A stretch of 64,000 bases of DNA from Rufibacter sp. LB8. Lineage in GTDB: Bacteria > Bacteroidota > Bacteroidia > Cytophagales > Hymenobacteraceae. The stretch lies in contig NZ_JADALJ010000001.1 in NCBI RefSeq assembly GCF_014876185.1, positions 3,639,501 through 3,703,500 on the forward strand. Reading direction: 5' to 3'. Below, piece after piece: positions 9,012 to 17,710 of this stretch. The notes under the pieces were generated by a model that had not been told where the DNA came from, ran no database searches, and saw only the letters and a program-made list of their open reading frames with translations. Both the position numbers and the translations under genes were made by a program. The first letter of the stretch is position 1. The number at the start of each line of letters is the position of its first letter.

Positions 9012-9164
9012 GAACAGAAACTAAAGCTGAAGAAATTTAGATGGACCGATTGAAATTTGAAAAAGAATGCCCGCCAACGGCTGGAGCGCCCTGATAAACA
9101 AAAATAGTCTTTTCTTGGAAAGCGTGACTACCCTTGCGTAGCGTTTGGTGGTTTTCGTACGTTT

Positions 9165-10619
9165 ATGCAAACAGGAAATAACCCCAACCGCCAACTGCCC
9201 ATGCTCACCGGCCGCGTAAACGCCCCAGAAATCAATACCCCGCACGGCTGGCTCAACACCGGTCGGCCCTACACGCTCAAAGATTTTAGGGGGAAACTAG
9301 TCTTGCTTGATTTCTGGACCTACGGCTGCATCAACTGCCAACATTTGCTGCCAGACATCAAACGGCTGGAGCAGGAATACGCGCAGGAACTGGTGGTTAT
9401 TGGCGTACACTCGGCTAAGTTCGCCGCGGAGAAACACAGTGAGGCCATCAGGCAGGCCATTTTGAAGTTCGGGATTACGCACCCCGTGGTGAATGACGCT
9501 GATTCTGCCGTCTGGAAACAGTACGCCGTGCGCGCCTGGCCCACGGTGGTGCTTATTGACCCCAACGGCAAGGTGGTAGGTCAGCGCTCCGGCGAAGGCA
9601 TCTATGACGAAATAAAACCGCACCTGGACCAGCTCATTCATACATTCCAGCACCAACTTGACCGCACGCCCTTCCCGGTGCAGCTAGAAACTGCCTCTAC
9701 AGAGGTGCTTCGGTTCCCTTCCAAACTGATAGCTGATTCCAATACCAATCATTTGTATGTAGCTGACTCCGGAAATCACCGCATTCTGGAACTAGACACC
9801 TCTGGCCAAGTGCGTACCGTCATTGGCACCGGGCGCCAAAGCTTTTCTGATGGTGATTTTGCCCAGGCTACCTTTAATGAACCACACGGCCTGGCGCTGC
9901 ACAACGGTTTTTTATACATAGCCGATACCCAAAACAATGCCCTTCGCGGCGTGAACCTCCAGACTCAACAGGTGACCACCGTCGCCGGAACCGGGGAGTT
10001 GAGCTATTACTTTTTTGAAGATAAATGGGGCGAGCCCGTGCTGCCCAACAGCCCCTGGGATCTGGCCGTGCACCAAGACCAACTGTACGTGGCCAGCGCC
10101 GGCAACCACCAGATTCTGCGCTTCGACCTGGCCACTCAGCAACTGTACCGGTTTGCCGGCACCGGCCGGGAAGCCCTCGCCGATGGTCCATTCGCCCAAG
10201 CCGCGTTCAGCCAACCCAGCGGCCTGGCCCTGGCCAACAACACGCTCTACGTGGCAGACCCCGAAGCCAGCGCCGTGCGTGCCCTTGATTTAGCCAACGG
10301 TACCGTGGCCACGCTCATGGGTTGGGGCCTCTTTGACTTCGGGGACGTGGACGGCACCTTTGACGAAGCGTTTTTGCAACACCCGTTGGGGCTGGCCGCT
10401 CACGGCAACCTACTCTACCTAGCAGATACCTACAACGGCAAAATCAAAGTGCTGGACCTGGCCCAGAAACGCATCACCACACTGCTTGCCGGTTTGCAGG
10501 AACCCGCCGGGCTGCTGGTACACCAAGGCTACCTCTGGTTCACCAACACCAACGCCCACCAACTCTGTAAACTGCATTTAGAAACCAAGGCGCTGGAAGT
10601 GGTGGCTGTTCGGTTTTAA
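9165..10619 (+). CDS. NHLRC2-like thioredoxin / NHL-repeat protein
   Basis: A 484-residue fusion of a TlpA-like thioredoxin domain (about 1-155; active site TYGCINCQHLLPDIK, a CxxC with Ile-Asn between the cysteines) and an NHL six-bladed propeller (about 165-480; repeats of the type LYVADSGNHRILELD, LYIADTQNNALRGVN, LYLADTYNGKIKVLD). This is the architecture of animal NHLRC2 and its bacterial homologues. No signal peptide is visible, so it is probably cytosolic. Exact redox substrates are not known for the bacterial proteins. It is monocistronic, with a palindrome 17 bases after the stop. Confidence 0.88.
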   Translation: MQTGNNPNRQLPMLTGRVNAPEINTPHGWLNTGRPYTLKDFRGKLVLLDFWTYGCINCQHLLPDIKRLEQEYAQELVVIGVHSAKFAAEKHSEAIRQAILKFGITHPVVNDADSAVWKQYAVRAWPTVVLIDPNGKVVGQRSGEGIYDEIKPHLDQLIHTFQHQLDRTPFPVQLETASTEVLRFPSKLIADSNTNHLYVADSGNHRILELDTSGQVRTVIGTGRQSFSDGDFAQATFNEPHGLALHNGFLYIADTQNNALRGVNLQTQQVTTVAGTGELSYYFFEDKWGEPVLPNSPWDLAVHQDQLYVASAGNHQILRFDLATQQLYRFAGTGREALADGPFAQAAFSQPSGLALANNTLYVADPEASAVRALDLANGTVATLMGWGLFDFGDVDGTFDEAFLQHPLGLAAHGNLLYLADTYNGKIKVLDLAQKRITTLLAGLQEPAGLLVHQGYLWFTNTNAHQLCKLHLETKALEVVAVRF

Positions 10620-10635
10620 TATGTGGTTTGGGGTT

Positions 10636-10679
10636 TTCCGTTTTCGGGCTCATTTCTGGAAACGGGGCTGAAAACGGAA
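10636..10679. repeat. Intergenic palindrome, copy 7
   Basis: TTCCG/CGGAA outer pairs and a TG centre; the inner right arm is partly decayed (AACGGGGCTG). It lies 16 bases after the stop of the NHL gene. Confidence 0.85.
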
Positions 10680-10746
10680 TTGGGAATTTGTAAGGAAATG
10701 GTACCTTAAGGGGGAGGAAGAATGAAAGTATTTTCAAGTAGACATT

Positions 10747-11952
10747 ATGGCCAAGGCGTTTTTAACCTTTTTGGTGGTTTTGATTCCATTTATTTCCATA
10801 GGGCAAAAAATTAATCCTGTCCTTTTGCCAGATTGGAACAAAGATGTCCTAAGCACTTATTCAGAATTTAAAAATAAAGGAATAAGAAAGGTAGAAGGGT
10901 ATGCCTATCAAATAAAGAGAAACGGGAAAATCAAAAAGAGAGACAGCACCAATCTAGTGAGAAACCAGATTGACTTAGATAGCAGTAAGGTATATGGAGT
11001 TAATCATCTTTTAATGATGGTTATTCACGGCCCTTCTTCTTTAAGTCAATATGATTTTGCTGATTACTACAATACCCAAGGACAGCTGGTTAAAAGAACA
11101 ATGTCTTCAAATGGTAAATGGGTTAAAGAGCAAGGCTCATCTACTTATGGTATAGGTATAAACACCACAATTTTTGAATACAATGATAAAGGCAGCCTAA
11201 AAAGGGAAGTAAATTCAGGCATTGAACATCATTATTCAGTTTCAAAGTACACAAAAGACACTACCCATTTAAAGGACAGTGATAGCCCAAAAATTTATGA
11301 ATACATCTACAATGCAGACAATCAAAGAATAAAAAGGTATTATAGAGTAGATTATAATGGAAGTTTAAAATTAGACGATAATACTGTAGAAAATAAATCT
11401 GGTGCTGAGAATTGCTTGATTTGTCATCCTAGATTTCTGTTTCAAGAGTGGTTTTATGATGAACATAAGAACTTGAAAGAGGAGATTTCCTATTCAGACG
11501 AAAACCTCAAACATACTAAGAGAAACTATTATTATGATGGAAAGAATAGGCTAGTAAAGCAAATAGATTCAACAGGTTGGTATCTTACAACTATTGGCCC
11601 TTATTGGGAATCGACCAAAACTTTTGAATACACAGATTCCACTATTTTTGAAACACAAGTCAATAATACAGACAGCTCACAGTTTGGTAGTTCTGTCTCT
11701 AAAACTATTACCACATATGATTTAGAAAAGCGTGTACTGAGTAGTTGTGACTATTTTGATTCGGTAGAAAGGTGTACTAATTATTCCTACAAGTTTGAGA
11801 GAGACAATTTAATTGAATTTTCCATTAAGTATTCAGATGGAAGACAGTATGTTGAGACATACATTTTCAATAGAGATGACTTAAAAACAGAAGCCCGGAG
11901 CTTTGTTGATGGGAAGTTGAAAGGTTTAATTAAATACTATTACCATAAGTAA
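10747..11952 (+). CDS. AT-rich exported protein of unknown function
   Basis: A 401-residue protein with a signal peptide (AFLTFLVVLIPFISIGQ) and many short Tyr/Asp-rich strands such as EYNDKGSLKREV, YNADNQRIKRYY and YYYDGKNRLVKQIDSTG. These resemble the YD-type (RHS-like) beta-strand units of Bacteroidota surface proteins, but no catalytic domain is visible. Base composition is clearly richer in A+T than the neighbouring genes, and codon choice differs (many AAA, ATA, TTA), suggesting recent transfer. A protein at 14249 has a similar repeat style in normal base composition. I do not recognise a specific family. Confidence 0.6.
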   Translation: MAKAFLTFLVVLIPFISIGQKINPVLLPDWNKDVLSTYSEFKNKGIRKVEGYAYQIKRNGKIKKRDSTNLVRNQIDLDSSKVYGVNHLLMMVIHGPSSLSQYDFADYYNTQGQLVKRTMSSNGKWVKEQGSSTYGIGINTTIFEYNDKGSLKREVNSGIEHHYSVSKYTKDTTHLKDSDSPKIYEYIYNADNQRIKRYYRVDYNGSLKLDDNTVENKSGAENCLICHPRFLFQEWFYDEHKNLKEEISYSDENLKHTKRNYYYDGKNRLVKQIDSTGWYLTTIGPYWESTKTFEYTDSTIFETQVNNTDSSQFGSSVSKTITTYDLEKRVLSSCDYFDSVERCTNYSYKFERDNLIEFSIKYSDGRQYVETYIFNRDDLKTEARSFVDGKLKGLIKYYYHK

Positions 11953-12045
11953 GAATATGGCTTGCCTGTTGACATATTGTTCCCAATACTTTGATTGCTA
12001 TGTGCGCCGTTGCTTAAATGCACCCTATAAAATCACTAACTCAGC

Positions 12046-12780
12046 ATGAATTTTAAAACCACGTTTCTCCTTCTTTCCCTCTGCCTCTTCTCCCTCACCA
12101 TCTTCGCGCAGACTAACAGTAACATTGGCGTGGCAGAAGAGCCGAAAGTGTCAGTGGTAGGCTATGGGGCCATTGCGGTGTTTCCCAATGCGGCGCAGAT
12201 TACCATTTCGCTCAAGTTCTTGAAACCAGCCCTGCGCGAGGCCATGAACGAAAACCAGAAAGTAAGCCAGGAAGTGGTGGACATTCTCAAAAAATACGTG
12301 GCAGACCCCAATGACATCAAGGTTAGCCTTATCTCCACAGACAAAGTCATGAAGTATGAAAACTCCCTGAAAAAGGAGGTGCTGGCGGGCTATGAAGCCA
12401 ACCAGAAAATCATCTTCACCTTAAAAGACCTGGCGCAGATGCAGAACTTCACGGAGGAGATTCTCAAAACAAGAATTTACGCGCTGGACCGGGTCTCTTA
12501 TTTTCACACAGATGCCGCCCTCTACACCAAGCAAGCCCAGGAAACCGCCGTGATAGATGCCCGCGAAACCACTGAGCGCCTGGCCAAGGCCGGTAACCTC
12601 AAGCTGGGCAAAGTGCTTTACCTGGAAATCAATTCCAGCGCGGCGGAGTCCATTAACCAAACCGTAGACTCGTTTCAAATGCGCACCTGGGGCAAAGGCA
12701 TGGGCGGCCAAGGCGTGAGTTCCACCGGGCAGCTCATCACCTACTCCGCGCAAGTCACCATGTACACCAAGATTGAGTAG
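12046..12780 (+). CDS. SIMPL-domain (DUF541) periplasmic protein A
   Basis: A 244-residue exported protein: signal peptide LLSLCLFSLTIFAQ, then the SIMPL/DUF541 fold (VSVVGYGAIAVFPNAAQITISLKF, later YEANQKIIFTLKDLAQMQ and ARETTERLAKAGNLKLGKVLYLE). Family members are periplasmic or outer-membrane-associated proteins implicated in oxidative stress in some bacteria; the biochemical role is unknown. A second, divergent SIMPL gene lies at 57556. It is followed after 68 bases by the M50 protease gene on the same strand. Confidence 0.85.
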   Translation: MNFKTTFLLLSLCLFSLTIFAQTNSNIGVAEEPKVSVVGYGAIAVFPNAAQITISLKFLKPALREAMNENQKVSQEVVDILKKYVADPNDIKVSLISTDKVMKYENSLKKEVLAGYEANQKIIFTLKDLAQMQNFTEEILKTRIYALDRVSYFHTDAALYTKQAQETAVIDARETTERLAKAGNLKLGKVLYLEINSSAAESINQTVDSFQMRTWGKGMGGQGVSSTGQLITYSAQVTMYTKIE

Positions 12781-12848
12781 GTAGAAAGCTCATTCTTTGG
12801 TAGTTTCGTTTCTGCAAGACCAATCGGCTGTTTTCAATCTGAAGGTAT

Positions 12849-13964
12849 ATGAAAAAGAAACTGCTCTTTTTGCTGTCAATGTTGGGCGGCGGCATTATAG
12901 GTGGCGCGGGCGCGGCCTTTTTCCTGAAGAACAACCCCGGCGCCTGGACCAAAACCGAAGTATTGGGTGCAGCGGCGGCTTTTCTGCTGGCATTTGTGGG
13001 GCAGGTGGTGGTGCACGAGTTCGGGCATTTCCTGTTCGGGAAGCTGGCGGGCATGCGGTTCTACTCGTTCAGGGTGGGGTTTCTGGCCCTGGAGATTGAA
13101 AACGGACGGCTTCGGTTCAGGCTGTACAAGAACCTGGGCTACCTGGGGCTCTGCGTCATGCTCCCCACGCAGGAAGGCCATAACCGAAAAACGCTCATGC
13201 TCTACATGGTGGGCGGCTTGGTGCTCAACCTGGTATCTTTGGCGCTGTGCCTGTATTTGATTCTGGACCGGCAGGTGACCAGCGGGTTCGGGTTGTGGTT
13301 TGCGTGTTCCACCGTCTTTCTGGCCTTCGTGCTGTTCCTTGCCAACGCCATGCCCATCAAGAACAGCAGCAACATTGCCACCGACGGCAAATACCTTTTA
13401 GACGGCTTTAAACAATCACCGGACTATTATTCTCTGGCCGATATTCTGTCTCTGAACGCGCTGTCACTGAGCGGCGAAGACCCGGCTGTATTCATGCCCC
13501 GTTTCCTGCAGCGCCACCAACAAACCGAAGACCCAACTTTCAAGGTGAACTTCCTGGCGTACAATTACCTGTATTACCTCAGCACCGGGCAACCGGAGGC
13601 GGCGTTCCAGACCATGCAGGAGATGGAGCCATTCCTGGAGCAGTACCCGCCTACCCAGCGCAAGGAAATCCAGAAAGAGCAGCTGTTTGCCTACAGTTTT
13701 TTGCAGCCAGCCCCCGCCAAGGCCAAAGAAATTTACCAGCAGATTGAAACCCGGCTGGCCTTGGGCAAAAGCGCCGACGACTACCGCGTGCAAGCCGCCT
13801 ATGCCCTCTACATCATCCAAGAACCGGAGAAAGCGCGCCACTTCATCTCTGAAGGAAAAAAAGTAGCCGACTTGAGCATGATGAAAAGCTTTGTACCGTT
13901 AGAGAAAGACTTACTCCACACTCTGGAAAAAGCCGCGCAGGAACAACACTTAGAAACGGTATAA
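12849..13964 (+). CDS. M50 (site-2 protease family) membrane metallopeptidase
   Basis: A 371-residue membrane protein. The zinc motif HEFGH sits near residue 57 within a hydrophobic helix, and the third ligand is probably the Asp in NAMPIKNSSNIATDGKYL (about residue 177), a relaxed form of the N-P-DG motif of site-2 proteases. About five hydrophobic segments precede a soluble C-terminal half (about 195-371) that looks helical and TPR-like. There is no PDZ domain, so it is not a classical RseP. The role may be regulated membrane proteolysis; the target is unknown. A palindrome follows 9 bases after the stop. Confidence 0.8.
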   Translation: MKKKLLFLLSMLGGGIIGGAGAAFFLKNNPGAWTKTEVLGAAAAFLLAFVGQVVVHEFGHFLFGKLAGMRFYSFRVGFLALEIENGRLRFRLYKNLGYLGLCVMLPTQEGHNRKTLMLYMVGGLVLNLVSLALCLYLILDRQVTSGFGLWFACSTVFLAFVLFLANAMPIKNSSNIATDGKYLLDGFKQSPDYYSLADILSLNALSLSGEDPAVFMPRFLQRHQQTEDPTFKVNFLAYNYLYYLSTGQPEAAFQTMQEMEPFLEQYPPTQRKEIQKEQLFAYSFLQPAPAKAKEIYQQIETRLALGKSADDYRVQAAYALYIIQEPEKARHFISEGKKVADLSMMKSFVPLEKDLLHTLEKAAQEQHLETV

Positions 13965-13973
13965 TGGAAAAGC

Positions 13974-14011
13974 CGTTTTGGGGCTCATTTCCAGGAACGA
14001 GCCCCAAAACG
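13974..14011. repeat. Intergenic palindrome, copy 8
   Basis: GGGG/CCCC subtype, CGTTTTGGGGCTC opposite its complement with one centre mismatch. It lies 9 bases after the M50 stop. Confidence 0.88.
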
Positions 14012-14087
14012 CAGGTCATAATCCACGGTAAATACTTTATATTACAATGAACATATTTAGTATAGAATAAGTAGCAGCCATCAGCCT

Positions 14088-14163
14088 GCCTTTGTTGGTG
14101 TTCTCACCAACAAAACCAAGGACAGGGACTATCCTGCTTGTTGGTGAGAACACCAACAAAGGC
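14088..14163. repeat. GTTGGTG inverted repeat, 26-bp perfect arms
   Basis: The arm GCCTTTGTTGGTGTTCTCAC plus CAACAA (14088-14113) pairs perfectly with 14138-14163 across a 24-bp spacer. Each arm contains its own small palindrome, GTTGGTG/CACCAAC. Another copy is at 33331-33420 and a lone arm is at 59501-59524. Confidence 0.85.
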
Positions 14164-14248
14164 AATGAAACAGGAGTTTAGTTCGAAGTAGATTTTTGAT
14201 CTTTAATCTTTCCCATATCTATTCAATTTTCACCTTTACTAATTTATC

Positions 14249-15067
14249 ATGTTTAGAAAGCTATTGTATCCCCTGGTATTGTCACTTGCGCTGGTGAGCT
14301 GTTTTGAGAAAGACGGTGAGGAAGAGGAAGACCCGCAGCCTTTGGCGGATTGTCTGGTGAAATCGTCCATCATTGAGAATACTAATGGCACCATTGCCGG
14401 CCAATATGAATACAATGGCCAGAATCAATTGGTCAAAATCCGTTACACTAGCGGTGATTCCTCCATGAACTATGCCCAATTCTCCTATTCAGGTGGAAGA
14501 ATCACGGGTAAAAACGATGGTTACGCCACTGTTAATGAATACAATGCCCAAGGGCAGATCATAAAACAGACTGTTACCAGAGCCTTTGGCTCGGGCTTGA
14601 CTGAAACAGACGTCTACACCCACACCTATAACACAGCCGGCCAGTTGGCTCAAACAGGGCTGCGCGTACAGGGAGGCCTTAACAACATCTATCATTACCG
14701 CTATACTTATAATTACGCTAACGGCGTAAACAACCACATCAAGAAAGAGGCATTTGAATCAACCACGCAAGATCCTACCACGGCTCAACCTATTCCCTTG
14801 GAGGACATCTACCTCACCTATGACGGCAAAAAGAACGTTCTCCCAGAATCGCCCTTAAATCAATACGGTGTGAACATGCGGTATTTTCCGTTTATAGATT
14901 GGGCGGCTGGCAACATTACAAGTTATAGGGTAGTGGGCCCAAAAAACCAGGAACGGTACACGACAACAATGACGTACATCTACAATGCCCAAGGGTACCC
15001 CGTAGAAGTACTGACCAATGAGGCCGGCCAAATCAGGAAGACTAAATACTCGTATTCCTGCGATTAA
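14249..15067 (+). CDS. Lipoprotein of unknown function with YD-like strands
   Basis: A 272-residue lipoprotein: lipobox LVSC at residues about 16-19, then an acidic linker EKDGEEEEDP. The body holds repeated beta-strand units (YEYNGQNQLVKIRYTSGD, NEYNAQGQIIKQTVTRAF, HTYNTAGQLAQTGLR, YIYNAQGYPVEVLTN) that resemble RHS/YD repeats in small cell-surface proteins of Bacteroidota. The lack of an acidic residue at +2 (Phe follows the Cys) does not mark surface export. The gene is single and its function unknown. Confidence 0.65.
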   Translation: MFRKLLYPLVLSLALVSCFEKDGEEEEDPQPLADCLVKSSIIENTNGTIAGQYEYNGQNQLVKIRYTSGDSSMNYAQFSYSGGRITGKNDGYATVNEYNAQGQIIKQTVTRAFGSGLTETDVYTHTYNTAGQLAQTGLRVQGGLNNIYHYRYTYNYANGVNNHIKKEAFESTTQDPTTAQPIPLEDIYLTYDGKKNVLPESPLNQYGVNMRYFPFIDWAAGNITSYRVVGPKNQERYTTTMTYIYNAQGYPVEVLTNEAGQIRKTKYSYSCD

Positions 15068-15093
15068 TCTGCCTTAGTTTTTAGGCTTAACTC

Positions 15094-15145
15094 AAATTCC
15101 CGTTTTAGGGCTCATTTCCAGAAATGAAGCCGAAAACGGGAATTT
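15094..15145. repeat. Intergenic palindrome, copy 9
   Basis: Pairing extends to AAATTCCCG/CGGGAATTT, about 4 bp past the core. It sits midway between two convergent genes (stops at 15067 and 15173). Confidence 0.88.
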
Positions 15146-15172
15146 TAGTTTAAAACAATCAGCAAGTAACAA

Positions 15173-15742
15173 TCAAACAACTAGACTGATGGGCTGCTGC
15201 ACTTGGGCTTGCACGCGTTGGGCCTGCGCCAAGTGGCGGTTTTGGTGCGTTACCACAAACTCAAACGCCTCGGCGGTGCGCATTTTTAGCAATTTGAAGA
15301 ATTCCACCGGAATGGTTTTCTGGTTTACATCGGCGGTAGCCGCTTTCCCTAACAATGGCAAGAGCGTGTTCTGGTGCTGCAGGAATTCTGTGATGACCGC
15401 GCGGTTCAAGAGGCTGTTGTGCGGGTTCATGTGTTTGAGCGTCTTGTGCTTCTTGCCGTTAGCAGGATTCACCAAATCCAGTGATTTCTTGCCCAGCCAG
15501 GAATAACGCACCGGCGCTGGGTTTGCCAACGTGGGCGCAGCGGCCACGGCTTTCTCCAAATACGGTAGGTAAAAACGGCTGTAGCGGTTGAGGTGTTCCA
15601 GGCATTCCAAAATGCTCCAGCTAGTGGCGTGCGGTTTGAAGTTGAGGGCGGCACTGTCCAGCGGAAGGAATTCTGTGGTGACGGTAGCAATACCCTGTTG
15701 TACCTGCGCGGTTAGTTGGGTGAGTAAGGTGTTAGTGTTCAT
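15173..15742 (-). CDS. DinB-like / DUF664-type four-helix protein
   Basis: A 189-residue protein of the DinB/YfiT superfamily, with typical sentences SWSILECLEHLNRYSRFYLP (helix 2, the first His being a likely metal ligand) and LLKMRTAEAFEFVVTHQNRHLAQAQRV at the C-terminus with conserved His residues. These metal-binding four-helix bundles are often thiol-dependent transferases or hydrolases in bacillithiol or mycothiol chemistry, consistent with the ytxJ-like gene at 38150. The specific substrate is unknown. It is followed on the same strand (upstream in coordinates) by a Crp/Fnr regulator 64 bases away. Confidence 0.82.
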   Translation of the reverse strand: MNTNTLLTQLTAQVQQGIATVTTEFLPLDSAALNFKPHATSWSILECLEHLNRYSRFYLPYLEKAVAAAPTLANPAPVRYSWLGKKSLDLVNPANGKKHKTLKHMNPHNSLLNRAVITEFLQHQNTLLPLLGKAATADVNQKTIPVEFFKLLKMRTAEAFEFVVTHQNRHLAQAQRVQAQVQQPISLVV

Positions 15743-15806
15743 GTCTTTGCTTTTTTTGACAAAGGTAGACGCGCGCCAAACGCCAGACCTTGACCAGAAT
15801 CAAGAT

Positions 15807-16358
15807 TTACAGAATGCGGCTCAGCGTCTCGGGGGTCATGCGCAGGTAAGAGGCGATGTACTTGCGGGGCACCAGCTGAAAAATATGCGGGCTGCGTTGC
15901 AACAACCGCTGCAACCGCTGTTCGGGGCTCAGCAACTGCAAATCAATCTCGCGCTCCATCTTGCCCATCAAAGCCTTCTCCAGTTCCTGCCGCCAGAACC
16001 GCCCAAAGACCGGACGTTGTTCCTGAATCATCTCGAAATCTGCCTTAGAAATGGCCAGCAACTCCGCCTTGCGCAGCGCCTGAATGCAGTACGTAGACGG
16101 CGTCTGGGTCACCAATGACGGGAAGGCCGTAACCAAGGTGTTTGGGTACGAAAAGCCCACGCAAATGTCTTCCTGCTCAGTGGGGTAATACAGCCACAGC
16201 GCGCCGCTCAGCACAAAATAGAGATGCTGCTCCACCTGCCCCTGCTGCACCAGAAAATCGCCGCGGTTCAGAGAAATCTGCTTATGCCAGAGCGGCACAA
16301 ACGCAGCAATGTCGTCTGGGGAGAAATACGGGACTTTTTGCAGGAGTTCGGCCAGCAT
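15807..16358 (-). CDS. Crp/Fnr-family transcriptional regulator
   Basis: A 183-residue regulator. Residues about 15-115 form a cyclic nucleotide-binding-like beta barrel (LNRGDFLVQQGQVEQHLYFVLSGALWLYY), and the C-terminal stretch LVPRKYIASYLRMTPETLSRIL is a winged-helix recognition unit. No cluster of cysteines is present, so it is not an oxygen-sensing Fnr. It is a short type common in Bacteroidota, often next to a target gene; the adjacent DinB-like gene, possibly cotranscribed, is a candidate target. The effector ligand is unknown. Confidence 0.85.
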   Translation of the reverse strand: MLAELLQKVPYFSPDDIAAFVPLWHKQISLNRGDFLVQQGQVEQHLYFVLSGALWLYYPTEQEDICVGFSYPNTLVTAFPSLVTQTPSTYCIQALRKAELLAISKADFEMIQEQRPVFGRFWRQELEKALMGKMEREIDLQLLSPEQRLQRLLQRSPHIFQLVPRKYIASYLRMTPETLSRIL

Positions 16359-16368
16359 GGCGCGCGTG

Positions 16369-16405
16369 GTTTAGGGCTTGTTTGGGAAATAGAGGCCAAA
16401 AACGG
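16369..16405. repeat. Decayed intergenic palindrome, copy 10
   Basis: Only outer parts (TTTAGGGCTTGTTT and GAGGCCAAAAACG) resemble the family; pairing is poor. It lies just upstream of the crp-like start. Confidence 0.5.
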
Positions 16406-16560
16406 ACAGCTAACTAATAGCCGTTCGTTTTGCGGCAGATTCGGTTTTCTTTCTGTAAATTTAAAGGCTAAACGCACTTCTGCAAGCAGTTGCACGTATA
16501 GTAAACAGGGTTTTTTGAAAGACTCCCGCTTATTTTCAACGATTTATCTTTCCGCTATAC

Positions 16561-17466
16561 ATGGCCTTACTTTTCAATGATTTCTTGAGTTGGAGCCAAC
16601 ACTGCCAGGAAACCGGCAAGCTGCTTTACCAACCTGTGCTGGACTATGAAGTAGAACAGAAAGGCCGTACCGAAGAGCAGATCTGGGACGGCCTGGCCCG
16701 CGCCTATGACGTCATGCGCGACGCCGTTAAAACCGGCCTGACTGAGGACATGACCTCGCGTTCCGGCATGGTGAACAACGGCGCCAAAAAAGTAGCCGCC
16801 GCACCGGTCACCGTTCTGTCCCCAGATTTCCAGATGTTAATCAGCCGCGCGCTGGGCGCGAAGGAGGTGAATTCCTGCATGGGCCGCGTGGTGGCCGCGC
16901 CCACCGCCGGGGCCTCGGGTATTCTGCCCGGCATTCTCACCACCATCCAAGATTTGCACAAACTAGACGACCGTAAAATTCACGAAGGCCTGCTGGTAGC
17001 CGCCGGTATTGCCTTGATTATTGAGCAGAACGCATCATTGGCTGGTGCCGTAGGCGGTTGTCAGGCCGAAACCGGCAGCGCCGCCGCCATGGGCGCCGGG
17101 GCCATCGTCTACTGCCTGGGCGGACCTGTGGACCAGGTGTTTTCGGCGGTAGCCATTACCATTCAATGCATGTTGGGCTTGATTTGTGACCCCGTAGCCG
17201 GTCTGGTGGAAGTGCCCTGCATTGTGCGCAACGCCAGCGCCGCCGCCATTGCCTTTTCCAGCGCGCAGATTGCCATTGCCGGCGTGAACCCCGTAATCCC
17301 CGTGGACCAATGCGTGATGGCTCTGGGCGAAGTTGGCCAGAGCATGGAAACTAGGTACAAAGAAACCGCCCTTGGTGGCCTGGCCAACACCCCCAGAGGC
17401 CGCGAGATAGAGAACCTGGTGCTGGTGCAAGACGTGGAGATTCTCCCGGATGAAGATGCCGTGTAA
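16561..17466 (+). CDS. sdaA: L-serine dehydratase, iron-sulfur type, alpha chain
   Basis: Deaminates L-serine to pyruvate and ammonia using a [4Fe-4S] cluster. At 301 residues it matches the catalytic alpha chain (SdaAA) of two-subunit enzymes. Conserved segments include SRSGMVNNGAKKV, VVAAPTAGASGILPG, GGCQAETGSAAAMGAG and CDPVAGLVEVPCIVRN, which supply cluster cysteines. The beta chain (SdaAB) is not next to it, unlike many Firmicutes operons, so it must lie elsewhere if this is a two-part enzyme. The palindrome cluster starting at 17473 follows. Confidence 0.93.
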   Translation: MALLFNDFLSWSQHCQETGKLLYQPVLDYEVEQKGRTEEQIWDGLARAYDVMRDAVKTGLTEDMTSRSGMVNNGAKKVAAAPVTVLSPDFQMLISRALGAKEVNSCMGRVVAAPTAGASGILPGILTTIQDLHKLDDRKIHEGLLVAAGIALIIEQNASLAGAVGGCQAETGSAAAMGAGAIVYCLGGPVDQVFSAVAITIQCMLGLICDPVAGLVEVPCIVRNASAAAIAFSSAQIAIAGVNPVIPVDQCVMALGEVGQSMETRYKETALGGLANTPRGREIENLVLVQDVEILPDEDAV

Positions 17467-17490
17467 GTGCTTGTAGAGACTATTATAAGG

Positions 17491-17540
17491 AACTCCCGTT
17501 TTCGGGCTCATTTTCAAAAATGAGCCCGAAAACGGGAGTT
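17491..17540. repeat. Intergenic palindrome, copy 11 (perfect 24-bp arms)
   Basis: A perfect copy. The left arm starts AACTCCCGTTTTCGGG, the centre is CA at 17515-17516, and the right arm is an exact reverse complement. It lies 24 bases after the sdaA stop. Confidence 0.95.
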
Positions 17541-17590
17541 GGCATAGACACTCGTAGGAACTGCGCACGCTACGAGGTCATTTGAGCAGC
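17541..17590. repeat. CTCGTAG hairpin repeat (family D), reverse copy
   Basis: It contains CTCGTAGGAACTGCGCACGC followed by TACGAGGTCATTTGAGCAGC. The same element, in forward orientation, is at 50536-50582 and 60095-60142. Confidence 0.8.
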
Positions 17591-17653
17591 AGCAGTAGGA
17601 ACTTCCACCAGAAACAAGGCACTACCTTGTCTCTACATTTGCAAAGGTAATCC

Positions 17654-17692
17654 CAGTTTTCCTTCCATTTCCAGAATAGAGCCCGAAAACAG
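17654..17692. repeat. Decayed intergenic palindrome, copy 12
   Basis: CAGTTTTCCTTCCATTTC opposite GAATAGAGCCCGAAAACAG; the right arm is well kept and the left degraded. It lies 19 bases from the next minus-strand gene stop. Confidence 0.6.
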
Positions 17693-17710
17693 AAACCTTG
17701 TAAATGCCTT

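Larger units (their letters stand above)
17473..17636. repeat. Composite repeat with GTAGAGAC ends
   Basis: Terminal GTAGAGAC (17473-17480) and GTCTCTAC (17629-17636) enclose a family palindrome (17491-17540) and a CTCGTAG repeat (17541-17590). It looks like one element interrupted by others. A similar end repeat forms the whole hairpin at 60044-60072. Confidence 0.55.
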
